53,885 bases of DNA from RGIG8244 sp045592785 (GTDB taxonomy: Bacteria; Verrucomicrobiota; Lentisphaeria; Victivallales; UBA1829): the NCBI GenBank assembly GCA_045592785.1, contig JAZNVL010000026.1, positions 1 through 53,885 of the forward strand, read 5' to 3'. A program made the position numbers and the translations under genes. This document shows positions 7,027-16,057 of the stretch, piece after piece; positions within the stretch are counted from its first letter, which is position 1; each line of letters begins with the position of its first letter. Under the pieces are notes generated by a model. The model made no database searches. It was not told the DNA's origin and was given only the letters and a program-made list of their open reading frames with translations.

Positions 7027-7800
7027 TCAGTTTTTATACTCCGGTGCGTGTTTCCGGTTCATCAGACGGAGCATCCCTTCCAATAAAACCGCAGGGTGCG
7101 GCGGACAGCCCGGGACGTATAAGTCCGGTTTCAGGATTTCTTCCACGCCTCCACAACATTCCGGAGAATCGTGGAACAATCCGCCGGAAATCGCACAGGC
7201 ACCGGAGGCGATCACCCACACCGGACGGGGGGCGGCATCGTATCCTTTTTTCAGGGCAAGCAGCATGTTGCGGGAGACCGGGCCGGTGACGAGGATACAA
7301 TCCGCGTGACGGGGAGAAGCCACGACCTGGATCCCGAACCGTCCCATATCCCAGGCGAGAGTGCCGAGGACGTTGAAATCCAGTTCACATGCGGCGCATC
7401 CACCGGCGGAGATCTGGCGGATCTTCAGGGATTTTCCGCAGAATTTGAAAAATTCACGGTTCGTGGGACGTTCGGGTTCGTAGATGTCGTTTGCCGCGAT
7501 CAGATTTTCTCTTGTCATGGCAGCCATGCGGTATTCTTTTGTGAACCGGAATACGTTATGGGGGCAGGCGGTCTCACATTCCCGGCAGAATGTACAGCGT
7601 CCGGTATCGATGGAGACGTCTTTTTCTGCGATGGTGATGGCGTTGGCAGGGCATACGGTCGGGCATTTTCCGCATTGCTGACAGTTTGCGGAGAAGATGG
7701 CGGGACGTCCGACGAAACGTTCGGGAAGGTTGGGGGGAGCGTCGGGGAATTTTCCGGTCCGGTATCCTTGCTGGATTCTTGCGTGTAATGCTTTCAACAT
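7027..7800 (-). CDS. Ehr complex: ferredoxin-like domain fused to hydrogenase small-subunit-like (HyfI/NuoB) domain
   Basis: 257 aa, last gene of the operon. Residues ~35-100 hold two [4Fe-4S] motifs, CQQCGKCPTVCP and CTFCRECETACP, as in HyfH/NuoI. Residues ~130-245 are a NuoB/HycG-like small subunit with CAACE, ASGAC, and PGCPPHP, so the proximal (N2-type) cluster ligands appear retained. In E. coli hydrogenase 4 these are two polypeptides; here they are fused, giving a compact electron wire on the cytoplasmic arm. It starts 12 bp after the large subunit. The likely donor is a reduced ferredoxin; this is inferred from the related complexes. Confidence 0.85.
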   Translation of the reverse strand: MLKALHARIQQGYRTGKFPDAPPNLPERFVGRPAIFSANCQQCGKCPTVCPANAITIAEKDVSIDTGRCTFCRECETACPHNVFRFTKEYRMAAMTRENLIAANDIYEPERPTNREFFKFCGKSLKIRQISAGGCAACELDFNVLGTLAWDMGRFGIQVVASPRHADCILVTGPVSRNMLLALKKGYDAAPRPVWVIASGACAISGGLFHDSPECCGGVEEILKPDLYVPGCPPHPAVLLEGMLRLMNRKHAPEYKN

Positions 7801-7812
7801 GATCAGAACTCC

Positions 7813-9291
7813 TTACAGGTCGTGTCCGCAATAGGACAAGTTGAAACTTTTATTGCAGATGGGGAAATTGGAGATTTCCTCATTCCGGAGCGACATAGCC
7901 AGACCGAACCAGTTATGGAAGGAAGGATCGACGATTTTGCATCTGCGGAACTTTCCATTCTGATCGGTGACGGCACAGCAGCAGTAATCGCCGCGCCATG
8001 CTTCCGTGATGGAGACTGCGAAGGCGTTTTTGCAGAGTTCGGGGGGCACGCGGGTGCCGGAAGATTGTTGTTCGCAGTCTTCGGAATCCAGGACCTGGAA
8101 CAGCCATTTGTGCGCGGCCTTGATCTCGGCGTAGCGGACTTTCGCCCGTGCCATGACGTCACCGGTGAGTTCGGCAACGGAGATGGGCTCGGGGAAGGAA
8201 CTCTGTCCGGGGCAGGGGAAATCGCGGAGCGCGTTGACATCCAATCCGGATGCACGCCCGGCGGGTCCGGTGAGACCGATACGCCGCGCGGTTTCATTTT
8301 GAACGGTCCCTGTGTTTTCGAAACGGTCCAGCACGGTCGGGGAATCGAACATAAGGTCGAGCGCGTGTTGGAGTTCTTTGTAAATGACGGTGAGTTTTTC
8401 CCGGATGCGTTTCCGGAGAACGGAATCGATACTGTGTCTGACCCCGCCGTAATTATTGATCCCTCTGCCGAAACGGTTGCCGCAGAGTTCCGCGGTGAGG
8501 TTCAGGTAATCGCCGCGGATCCTTCCGCAGAAGGACGCGGTGGGCAGATATGCGACGTCCCCGGAGAGTGCGCCCAAGTCGCCCACATGATTGGCGATGC
8601 GTTCAAGTTCGACGGCGATCTGACGGAATATTTCAGCTTTTCCTGGTGTTTTGATCCCGGCGAAGGCTTCGACGAGTCTGGCGTAAACGGTGGAAGCAGC
8701 GGCACTGGAATCTCCGGCGGCGGTCTCCATGAGCGGGAGATTCCGTACGCTTGCGGGATCCAGGATCATTTTTTCGATCCCGCGATGCTGATATCCCAGC
8801 GAGATCTCCAGGGAATACACTTTTTCGCCCATACATTGGAACCGGAAGTGTCCGGGTTCGATGACTCCGGCATGAATGGGTCCAACGGCGACTTCGTGAA
8901 CGGCATCGCCCTGCATCCGGAAGTAATCGGTGACAGCGGGCTCTGTGTGTTCGTTATGGAACCGGATGGGTTTGAGCCAGGGATGTTCCCGGGGGATGAT
9001 CCCGTATTGTTCATGGAGTTCCCGTTCGAACCAATGGAGTGCGGGAATTTCCGGCGTGAGCGAAGGATATTCCTTTTCTACAGTGGTGGATCCACAGAGG
9101 AGTCCGTCTGCGCCGCCGACGACTGCGATAAGCCGGTATGTCTCACCGTTCTCCGCGACCGGGAAGAAGGCGAGAATGCGTTTTTTATTTGTGTTGATCT
9201 CCTGCGCAAGTTCCTTGCGGAAGGAGTCGAAAGAGGTACACGGTACGTCATCGAAAGGGATGACCTGGCAATTCCGGATCGATTTCATCAT
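7813..9291 (-). CDS. Ehr complex: hydrogenase-4 large-subunit-like protein without NiFe ligands (HyfG/HycE-like)
   Basis: 492 aa. Residues 1-130 resemble the NuoC-like 30-kDa domain (ALHWFERELHEQYGI). Residues 140-492 resemble NuoD/HycE (GPIHAGVIEPGHFRF, SLGYQHRGIEKM). In true NiFe enzymes the N-terminal ligands lie in RxCGxC. Here the segment is ETAAGDSSAAAS (189-200), with Ala192 and Ser195 in place of the cysteines. The C-terminal DPCxxC is replaced by SFNLSYC (482-488), where both ligand positions are Asn and Tyr although one Cys follows. The protein therefore should not bind a NiFe centre and fits the energy-converting hydrogenase-related (Ehr) group. Start and stop overlap neighbours by 4 bp. 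Confidence 0.87.
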   Translation of the reverse strand: MMKSIRNCQVIPFDDVPCTSFDSFRKELAQEINTNKKRILAFFPVAENGETYRLIAVVGGADGLLCGSTTVEKEYPSLTPEIPALHWFERELHEQYGIIPREHPWLKPIRFHNEHTEPAVTDYFRMQGDAVHEVAVGPIHAGVIEPGHFRFQCMGEKVYSLEISLGYQHRGIEKMILDPASVRNLPLMETAAGDSSAAASTVYARLVEAFAGIKTPGKAEIFRQIAVELERIANHVGDLGALSGDVAYLPTASFCGRIRGDYLNLTAELCGNRFGRGINNYGGVRHSIDSVLRKRIREKLTVIYKELQHALDLMFDSPTVLDRFENTGTVQNETARRIGLTGPAGRASGLDVNALRDFPCPGQSSFPEPISVAELTGDVMARAKVRYAEIKAAHKWLFQVLDSEDCEQQSSGTRVPPELCKNAFAVSITEAWRGDYCCCAVTDQNGKFRRCKIVDPSFHNWFGLAMSLRNEEISNFPICNKSFNLSYCGHDL

Positions 9292-10697
9292 TGGAACACC
9301 CCGCAGAGTTTATAAATGAGGTAACATCCTGCGGCGAATGGCAGGAAGAGGAGACAAGCCGGGAGAATGGAAAGTTTCTCGCAGGTGGCGGCGGATTCCG
9401 GTCGGATGCTGTTCTCTTTTCCGGACGTCATGTGGAGCGCGACCTGTGTCATGGCGCAGAAGATCAGGAACAGCAGGAGCAGGATGACGCCGCCGAGTAC
9501 GGGTCCCGCCTGCCGGATCAGAAGGAATTCCGTCACAAACAGAGGGGAGGGCGGCATCCCGCAGATCATGAGGATCCCGATGAACCAGACGGCGGCGGTA
9601 CGGGGATGATTGTGGAAAAGTCCGGTCACGGCCTCCACGCGTCTTGTCCCGGCGGAAAGCAGGATATTTCCGGCGGTAAGGAAGAGGATCATTTTGCAGA
9701 GGGAGTGCATGGAGAGGTGAGCCAGCGCGGTATCGGTGGCACCGAGTCCCCAGCAGATCGCGAGAAGTCCCATGTGTTCCACGCTGGAATACGCGAGCAT
9801 CCGTTTGAAGTCCGTCTGCCGGATCAGGAAAAACACGGCGATGATGAGGGAGAATACCCCGAATGCGATGAGGAGTTCCCGGCAGAAGGGCAGGAGTGAC
9901 TCCGGCGCGATATAGAGGAACCGGACGATACCCAGGAACGAACAGTTCAGCAATGCCCCGGAGAGCATGACGGAGATCATGGCGGGGGCTTCACTGTGTG
10001 CATCGGGGAGCCAGGTATGGAAGGGGGCAAGCCCCATTTTGAGTCCGTATCCGGCAAAGGCGAAGATGAATGCCGCCTTGAACCATTCGGTGTGGAATCC
10101 TTCCTTCATGGCGCGGAGTGCTTCGAACCCGATCCCGTGATCGGTCCCGGTTCCCGCCCGGACCGCCAGTTGGAGAATGAACGTGCCGAAGAGAGCAAGT
10201 CCGATCCCCACGGAACAGATGAGCAGGTATTTCCACATGGCTTCCAATGCGCCCTGGGAACGGTGGAACCGGATGAGCGGTGCGCTTGCCAGAGTGGTGG
10301 CTTCCACGGCGACCCAGAGGAGTCCGAAGTTTGCGGCGAATGCGGAGAGTGTCATCATGGACGTGAAAACGCAGAGGATGATGCAGAAGATATGATCTTT
10401 CATGGCATCGGGTTCGTGTTGCCGTGCCGCGGGGAGCCAGTTCCAGGCGTAAATGGAAACGCCGAGGAAGAGTGTTGTTGTGACGGTGGCGACGACCCGT
10501 GCAAAGAGGTCTGCATTCAAATGCGGGAGCAGAGCTTCACAGGGAATGGTGATGCCCATATTGAGCAGGATCATTCCGGCGAGCTGCGCGGCGGCAGTGA
10601 GGATGAGAAGTGCATGGACTGCTCTTGTGTTTTTCCGGAAGAGAGCCATCAGCACGGCACCGAGGATGGGAATGAGGATCAGAATGAGTGTCATCAT
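9288..10697 (-). CDS. Ehr complex: antiporter-like membrane subunit (HyfF/NuoN-like)
   Basis: 469 aa, polytopic. Landmarks of the Mrp/NuoL-M-N proton-pumping family are present: VAVEATTLAS with the TM5 Glu, a following WKYLL Lys, KMGLAPFHTWLPDAHSEAPA in the TM7/TM8 region and MLAYSSVEHMG. It is shorter than NuoL and similar to HyfF. It is expected in the cytoplasmic membrane as one of two ion-translocating modules. Overlaps the large-subunit gene by ATGA-type coupling at 9288-9291. Confidence 0.88.
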   Translation of the reverse strand: MMTLILILIPILGAVLMALFRKNTRAVHALLILTAAAQLAGMILLNMGITIPCEALLPHLNADLFARVVATVTTTLFLGVSIYAWNWLPAARQHEPDAMKDHIFCIILCVFTSMMTLSAFAANFGLLWVAVEATTLASAPLIRFHRSQGALEAMWKYLLICSVGIGLALFGTFILQLAVRAGTGTDHGIGFEALRAMKEGFHTEWFKAAFIFAFAGYGLKMGLAPFHTWLPDAHSEAPAMISVMLSGALLNCSFLGIVRFLYIAPESLLPFCRELLIAFGVFSLIIAVFFLIRQTDFKRMLAYSSVEHMGLLAICWGLGATDTALAHLSMHSLCKMILFLTAGNILLSAGTRRVEAVTGLFHNHPRTAAVWFIGILMICGMPPSPLFVTEFLLIRQAGPVLGGVILLLLFLIFCAMTQVALHMTSGKENSIRPESAATCEKLSILPACLLFLPFAAGCYLIYKLCGVFQ

Positions 10698-11353
10698 TTT
10701 TCACCGCCTTTCTCATCAAGCATGTTCAAACGGTCGGCATCGATGTGCTGGAATTCGTGATTGATCTGGAGAACCGCGATCCCCATGATGAAGACCAGTA
10801 CAAAGATGTCAAGCAGGATCCCGAACTCAACGACCAGCCCGGTATCCAGAAGCAGTCCGGTCCCGAAAAGCGCGATCCCGTTTTCAAAGGTCAGGAACCC
10901 GATGGTCTGGGTAAGAGCTTTCCGGCGCGCCATGACGATGAACAATCCGGAGAGGACCGTTGCGAATGAGACCGGCATGGCGAGTTTGTATCCTGTCCCG
11001 GCAACCGGGAGTTTGCTTGCCAGGTAGAAGGAAAGCAGGAAGAACCCGAGGACAATGGTAATGGATGCCACATAGCCGATGAGCGGTTCCAGTTCCCGTT
11101 TGATGCTTGCTTTTCGCATGGCGTATGCCAGAAGCAGGGGCAGGGCGATCCCTTTAATGGAAATGTTGATGACCGCAGCCACCCAGAGATGAGGAGTCAA
11201 GCCGTGCTGTCCGCCGATGAGCAGCGGGAGGATCCCCAGGAGGATCCCCTGGAGCGCAACGATCCGTATTCCGTGGAGCAGACGGCTGGATGCGGCGAGC
11301 ATCAGATTGGTCAGAAGAAATAAAGCCATCAGGGCTTCGATCCAGGCACTCAT
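10694..11353 (-). CDS. Ehr complex: HyfE-like membrane subunit (NuoK-like)
   Basis: 219 aa with about six to seven hydrophobic segments. The C-terminal part (LTFENGIALFGTGLLLDTGLVVEFGILLDIFVLVFIMG) carries the acidic residues typical of HyfE/MrpC-NuoK-like subunits embedded in TM helices (Glu in LTFENG, Glu in VVEFG). It links the antiporter-like subunits to the NuoH-like anchor. Four-base overlaps with both neighbours imply translational coupling. Confidence 0.8.
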   Translation of the reverse strand: MSAWIEALMALFLLTNLMLAASSRLLHGIRIVALQGILLGILPLLIGGQHGLTPHLWVAAVINISIKGIALPLLLAYAMRKASIKRELEPLIGYVASITIVLGFFLLSFYLASKLPVAGTGYKLAMPVSFATVLSGLFIVMARRKALTQTIGFLTFENGIALFGTGLLLDTGLVVEFGILLDIFVLVFIMGIAVLQINHEFQHIDADRLNMLDEKGGEK

Positions 11354-12255
11354 AATTTTGCACCTCCTTCAAAGAAAACAAGGAAAAACAACCCCAGCAA
11401 TGCCACAGCCAGCGCACCGGCGAGCATTTGGGGGACTTTCAGAAAACGGTACCGTGCCATACTGGATTCCAGTACACCGGTGAAGACCGCAGTCAGCAGG
11501 ATGACGGGGATCGTGTACAATGTTCCGCCCACCCCCGGGATCAGCATGGCAAAGAACGCGGCGAAAAGCCAGAACTTCACGGAACTGGCATAATGGATCA
11601 ATGCCATATCGGGTCCGGCGTAATCCAGTACCATGGCTTCGTGGATCATGGTCAGTTCCAGATGTGTTTCCGGATCATCCACGGGAAGACGGCTGTTTTC
11701 CGCCAGCAGGACCACCAGGAATGCCCCGGCTGTCAGAAGCGAAGAGACCGTATGGAGTGCGCCGGGCGAGACCGCAGCGGCAGAAAGGGAAAGATTGGTT
11801 TCCCGCGTGAGGACTGCGAGAAATCCCACGATGCAGAAGACTGCACCTTCCACCATGGCGGAGAATTGCATTTCACGGCTGGCGCCCATACCTTCGAAAC
11901 TGGATCCGGTGTCCAACGCGGCAAGAACCGTTACGAACCGGCTGACACCCAGCAGATAGAAGAAGAGGACCGCATCCCCGGCAAATGCCATGGGGGATGC
12001 CGCTGTCCCGTGGGGCAGGAAACACCCGGCAGCCAGGATCGCCGCCAGAGAAATACAGGGAGCGATGGCAAGGACACCTCCGGATGTATGAGAGATCACA
12101 CATTCTTTCCGGACAAGTTTCGCCATGTCGTAATACAGCTGAAAGACGGAGGGACCTTTGCGCCCGGCAAAGAACGCCTTTACTTTGTTAATGATACCGG
12201 GCAGCAGGGGAGCCGCCACCAGCATCAATGCAAATTGGATCAGCCAATATCTCAT
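11350..12255 (-). CDS. Ehr complex: NuoH/HyfC-like membrane anchor
   Basis: 301 aa, about eight TM segments. GIINKVKAFFAGRKGPSVFQLYYDMAKL near the N-terminus and RLPVDDPETHLELTMIHEAM in the acidic cytoplasmic loop are signatures of the NuoH/HycD/HyfC family. This subunit forms the junction between the peripheral arm and the pumping modules. Start and stop overlap neighbours by 4 bp. Confidence 0.9.
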   Translation of the reverse strand: MRYWLIQFALMLVAAPLLPGIINKVKAFFAGRKGPSVFQLYYDMAKLVRKECVISHTSGGVLAIAPCISLAAILAAGCFLPHGTAASPMAFAGDAVLFFYLLGVSRFVTVLAALDTGSSFEGMGASREMQFSAMVEGAVFCIVGFLAVLTRETNLSLSAAAVSPGALHTVSSLLTAGAFLVVLLAENSRLPVDDPETHLELTMIHEAMVLDYAGPDMALIHYASSVKFWLFAAFFAMLIPGVGGTLYTIPVILLTAVFTGVLESSMARYRFLKVPQMLAGALAVALLGLFFLVFFEGGAKL

Positions 12256-14168
12256 AAGGCACCTCCTTTGGTGTTCCAGGGGAAGATCCGGATCTCATCT
12301 TTCGGGATGGCGGAAAGAATGGATCCGCTCCAATCCGTGAGCAATCCCCAGATGAGGAGCAGGAGCAGAGCCGCAGTCGCGATCAGGATGTAAAGGTGAA
12401 GATATCCGGACTGGAACGCGTGGACTTTTTCCGCGATCCTGCCGAGAAGATGTACGATTCCGAGGTAAAGTTTTGCCGCCGGATCGTTGGTCTTTTCACG
12501 ATAGGATGCCTGCGCCGGGAATTCCCCTTCGGGCAGCGTTACTTCGTGGTTGGAACGGAGCAACGGCTGGAAGAAATCCGTCAGCGGTTGCGAAAACGCA
12601 GTCCCCGTGTATTCCATCCGGGCATCCGGACGGGCATAACCGCAGTCCCAGGTACAGGAACGGCGTGTTCCGCGTTTGAGAATCCGGTTCCGCCAGAAAA
12701 TGAGCAGGAAGGAGAGGATCGTGACCGCAAGCGATGTCCCTGCGATATACCACAGCGGCAGATAAAGTTCGTCAGCCGTACCGATCCCGGCGTTTTTTGC
12801 AAGGACCGTAAAGAGTACCGGTGCCAGAATGACCATCAGTATACTGCAGAGGAAGAGTGTCGCCAGTACGATCTTCATGGACCGGGGAACTTCGACGGCT
12901 TCCGCGGCGTGTTGGCTTCTGGGCTCACCCAGGAAGATGGCTCCGGCGATTTTCGTGAATCCGGCGGCGGCGAAACCACCCGTCAGAGAAAGAACGATCA
13001 ATACAACAGTTGCCGCGATCATCAGACTGCCGGAGTGACTGGTCAATGCCAGAATCGCCGAATAATAGATCAGGAACTCACTGACGAATCCGGCGAAAGG
13101 CGGCAGTCCGCTCAATCCGGCACTGTTCATCAGAAAAATGGTCCCGGTGAAGGGCATCCGCTTGAGAAGTCCGCCCATTTCATCCACGTTGGGCGAACCG
13201 TGCATCGCTTTCTGTATCGCGCCCGCCCCGAGGAACAATCCACCTTTGAGGAACGCGTGATTGAGCATGTGAAGGCAAACACCTGCGCCCGCCAGGAGAG
13301 AACACGCCGGACGATCATAATAATCCGACAATAGTGTCAGTCCGGATCCCATGGCGATGATCCCCATGTTTTCGATACTGGAATAGGCAAGCATTCCTTT
13401 GAGATTGCTTTTCGATAACGCAAAAATGATCCCGCACAATGCCCCGATACACCCCAGAATCAACAGGATCGTTCCAGCAATAAGAATGTCTTTGCGGGTG
13501 TCGCCGTATCCATAAAGATATAATCCGTAAAAACCAAGCTGGATCATGGCTCCGGACATCAGCGCGGAGACCGGGGCAGGGGCGGCAGGGTGTGCTTCCG
13601 GCAGCCAGTAATGAAGCAGCGGGAACCCGATCTTCAACCCGAATGCAAGCAGTGCCAGAATCAAGGTGACAATGCTGTTCCCGTTGAAAAGAAACAGCAT
13701 CATCAGAAGAAGTCCGCCCGCCTCACAGGCAAGAAGATAACTCCAGGACGCACGGACCGTTGCCGTCTCTTTGTAGTTGAAAAGAACCAGTCCCATACTG
13801 GAAAGCCCCATAATTTCCCATGCCGTAAGAAACGGGATCTTTTGTGTGCATAACGTGACCGCAAGCATGGCGGAAACCGTCAGGTTGAAGAAGAACCAGT
13901 AGATCCCGGACCGCTCTTCCCCGTGTCCTTTGAGATACGCCGGGGAGAAGAACCCGCCGGCAAGCGCAAGTACCAGAATGGGGATCCGGAAGAACAGTAC
14001 ATTGCTCCATTCCCGACAGTTCGCACCTGCAAATGTTATGACCCCGACGGATAATGCCGTCAATGCGATCCCGGTCGCCCATTTCGGGTTCTTCCGGGCC
14101 AAGAATGCTGCTGCACCACCAATGGCGATCAAAAACAGCGCACCCCATTCCACTGTAAACCAACTCAC
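12252..14168 (-). CDS. Ehr complex: large antiporter-like subunit (HyfB/NuoL-like)
   Basis: 638 aa, first gene of the operon, with GTG start at 14168 preceded by AGGAGA. Antiporter-family landmarks: WEIMGLSSMGLVLFNY, KIGFPLLHYWLPEAHPAAPAP and MLAYSSIENMGI, then MLNHAFLKGGLFLGAG. The C-terminal ~130 residues form an additional stretch with GYARPDARMEYTGTAFSQPL, as seen in HyfB/HycC. With the 9288-10697 product it gives the complex two putative ion-pumping subunits. The promoter is at 14209-14237. Confidence 0.9.
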   Translation of the reverse strand: MSWFTVEWGALFLIAIGGAAAFLARKNPKWATGIALTALSVGVITFAGANCREWSNVLFFRIPILVLALAGGFFSPAYLKGHGEERSGIYWFFFNLTVSAMLAVTLCTQKIPFLTAWEIMGLSSMGLVLFNYKETATVRASWSYLLACEAGGLLLMMLFLFNGNSIVTLILALLAFGLKIGFPLLHYWLPEAHPAAPAPVSALMSGAMIQLGFYGLYLYGYGDTRKDILIAGTILLILGCIGALCGIIFALSKSNLKGMLAYSSIENMGIIAMGSGLTLLSDYYDRPACSLLAGAGVCLHMLNHAFLKGGLFLGAGAIQKAMHGSPNVDEMGGLLKRMPFTGTIFLMNSAGLSGLPPFAGFVSEFLIYYSAILALTSHSGSLMIAATVVLIVLSLTGGFAAAGFTKIAGAIFLGEPRSQHAAEAVEVPRSMKIVLATLFLCSILMVILAPVLFTVLAKNAGIGTADELYLPLWYIAGTSLAVTILSFLLIFWRNRILKRGTRRSCTWDCGYARPDARMEYTGTAFSQPLTDFFQPLLRSNHEVTLPEGEFPAQASYREKTNDPAAKLYLGIVHLLGRIAEKVHAFQSGYLHLYILIATAALLLLLIWGLLTDWSGSILSAIPKDEIRIFPWNTKGGAL

Positions 14169-14208
14169 GTTATTCTCCTGATCGTTTTATCAAAAAATTG
14201 AGGCATAT

Positions 14209-14237
14209 AATATACTTCCTTATTTTTTATTTTTCAA
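14209..14237 (-). promoter_or_regulatory. Promoter for the Ehr operon
   Basis: Minus strand: -35 TTGAAA (14232-14237), 17-nt spacer, -10 TATATT (14209-14214), 41 bp upstream of the GTG start. It is divergent from the fabK promoter; the ~100 bp between them is AT-rich without clear operators. Confidence 0.6.
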
Positions 14238-14342
14238 GAAAATTATTTTTATACTTTAATATTTTTTTGATTGGAGGTATGGTTGAAAGTCGATCTTGCC
14301 GTTGCAAATTCCGGTAAAACTGTGCTTTTTTTACGATTCGAC

Positions 14343-14371
14343 TTGACAAATCGTGTTAGAGATGCTATATT
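14343..14371 (+). promoter_or_regulatory. Promoter for fabK
   Basis: -35 TTGACA (14343-14348), 17-nt spacer, -10 TATATT (14366-14371). AGGAG SD follows before ATG 14417. Confidence 0.65.
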
Positions 14372-14416
14372 ATAATTCGGAAAAGCGAAATTATAGCAAA
14401 TTTAGGAGCTAAAAGA

Positions 14417-15442
14417 ATGAACGAATTGACAATGCTTTCTCCGCTGATGAAACGCGGCAGTGAATTTTTGAATGTGAAGTATCCTATCATGTGCGGTGCG
14501 ATGACCTGGGTCTCGGAACCGCAGCTGGTGGCAGCCGTCTGTAATTCCGGATGTTTCGGATGTCTTGCCGGGGGGAATGCGCCGGTGGATATTCTGCACA
14601 AACAGATCCTGGAGACCCGCTCTTTGACGGGTAATCCGTTTGCGGTGAACCTGATCACGATTGCGCCTGCATACCTGGATCAGCTTGCGATGTTGAAAGA
14701 TATGAAGGTTCCGTACATTGTGTTTGCGGGCAGTTTCCCGAAAGAAAAGGAAGTTGCCGCAGCAAAGGAAACGGGGGCGAAGGTGATGTGTTTTGCCTCC
14801 ACGGTTTCCATTGCGGAACGCATGATCAAGTTCGGCGCGGATGCCATTATTCTGGAAGGCAGCGAAGCCGGCGGTCATATCGGACACGTCTCATCGGTCG
14901 TTCTGATGCAGCAGGTGCTGTTCCGTTTTGCAGACCAGATCCCCATGTTTGTTGCGGGCGGGATCGCGACCGGGAAGATGATGGCACATGCTATGCTGAT
15001 GGGTGCTGCCGGGGTACAGCTCGGGACCCGTTTTGTAATGACAGAAGAATGTCGTGCCCATGAGAATTTCAAACTGGCGTTCCGTCGTGCCAATGCCCGT
15101 GATGCGGTCGCAACGCCGCAGTATGACTCCAAACTTCCTGTGGTTTCCGTGCGTTCCCTGCGGAACAAGGGTATGGATCAGTTCGGAAAATTGCAATTGA
15201 AACTGTTGAAGGAATTGGAAGCCGGGACGGTGAGCCGTCAGTTTGCACAGGAAGAAGTGGAACGGTTCTGGGTGGGCGCATTGCGCCGTGCCGTGGTGGA
15301 TGGCGATGTGGAACAGGGGTCGCTGATGGCGGGTCAGTCCGTCGGACTTGTGGATAAAATCGTACCGATCCGTGATCTTGTGGAAGAACTTCTTACAGAA
15401 GCAGAAGAAACGTTGTCTTCCGTGAAAGCAAAACTCGGTTGA
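14417..15442 (+). CDS. fabK: Enoyl-[ACP] reductase II (FabK) / nitronate monooxygenase family
   Basis: 341 aa FMN-dependent TIM barrel. Typical segments: YPIMCGAMTWVSEPQLVAAV at the N-terminus, GNPFAVNLI, the catalytic-region DAIILEGSEAGGHIGH, and phosphate-binding FVAGGIATGKMMAHAMLMGAAGVQLGTRF. The family includes FabK (NADH-dependent enoyl-ACP reduction in fatty-acid elongation) and nitronate monooxygenases, which are hard to separate by eye. FabK is favoured by length and by the GTRF...AHENFK pattern. Monocistronic, own promoter, facing a convergent operon. Confidence 0.8.
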   Translation: MNELTMLSPLMKRGSEFLNVKYPIMCGAMTWVSEPQLVAAVCNSGCFGCLAGGNAPVDILHKQILETRSLTGNPFAVNLITIAPAYLDQLAMLKDMKVPYIVFAGSFPKEKEVAAAKETGAKVMCFASTVSIAERMIKFGADAIILEGSEAGGHIGHVSSVVLMQQVLFRFADQIPMFVAGGIATGKMMAHAMLMGAAGVQLGTRFVMTEECRAHENFKLAFRRANARDAVATPQYDSKLPVVSVRSLRNKGMDQFGKLQLKLLKELEAGTVSRQFAQEEVERFWVGALRRAVVDGDVEQGSLMAGQSVGLVDKIVPIRDLVEELLTEAEETLSSVKAKLG

Positions 15443-15493
15443 GAGTGACAGCGTAATACAGGAAATGCCTGTTGGTGTTTCACCGGGGAACGA

Positions 15494-16045
15494 TCAGGGA
15501 ATATCCAGACGTTTCAGGTGAATTTCCAGCAGGCGTTTTTCTTCCGGTGTGATGCCTTTGAAAAGCGGGAGCAGTTCCAGATAATTCCGGCAGTTATGCT
15601 CCAGTTGTTCCACCGTGCCATCCACATAGATCACCCCGAGTTTCCGTTCGTGATTGGTCAATTTTTCGATAACACAGGGCATTTTTTTGCTCATGGAGAG
15701 CTTGATGCCGGGAATAAAGTGGTAAGAGGAGCGGGGGAACGTATTCCGTGTGGATGGACACAGGATCAGGGATTCCTCTTTGAGAAAACCTTTTGATTTG
15801 AGTTCTTCCGCTGCACTTCTTGTCTGCATGATGTCTTCCGGAAATACATTGTTGTTGCACTTGGCGTAATGCACACAGATCGCAGCAAGTTTTTGCAGCC
15901 GTTCGAGACAGAGCTGCTGCAATGCCAACTCCCGTTCTTCCCGATGGACCGTTGTTTCGGGGAGAAAAAGGAGCAGGGAGAGAACGGTGAGCAGAGCGCA
16001 GAAACACCAGATGTAAATTTTATTTCCGGAGATTTTTTTCTTCAT
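15494..16045 (-). CDS. Pseudopilin-like single-pass membrane protein, function unknown
   Basis: 183 aa. Basic N-terminus followed by one hydrophobic helix (IYIWCFCALLTVLSLLLFLP, residues ~10-30), then a soluble domain. The C-terminal part (LGVIYVDGTVEQLEHN) resembles the 'FaDGHVe' end of Lentisphaerota/Planctomycete pseudopilins, but the F-T-L-I-E leader is absent. It may be a degenerate pseudopilin or an unrelated envelope protein. It starts 12 bp after the rdgC-like gene and is probably the last gene of that operon. Confidence 0.6.
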   Translation of the reverse strand: MKKKISGNKIYIWCFCALLTVLSLLLFLPETTVHREERELALQQLCLERLQKLAAICVHYAKCNNNVFPEDIMQTRSAAEELKSKGFLKEESLILCPSTRNTFPRSSYHFIPGIKLSMSKKMPCVIEKLTNHERKLGVIYVDGTVEQLEHNCRNYLELLPLFKGITPEEKRLLEIHLKRLDIP

Positions 16046-16057
16046 ACAGATCCTTTA

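Noticed and set aside
7822..9315. Long plus-strand frame opposite the Ehr large-subunit gene
   Set aside because: The minus-strand gene has strong homology and coupled start/stop overlaps; the plus frame has none.
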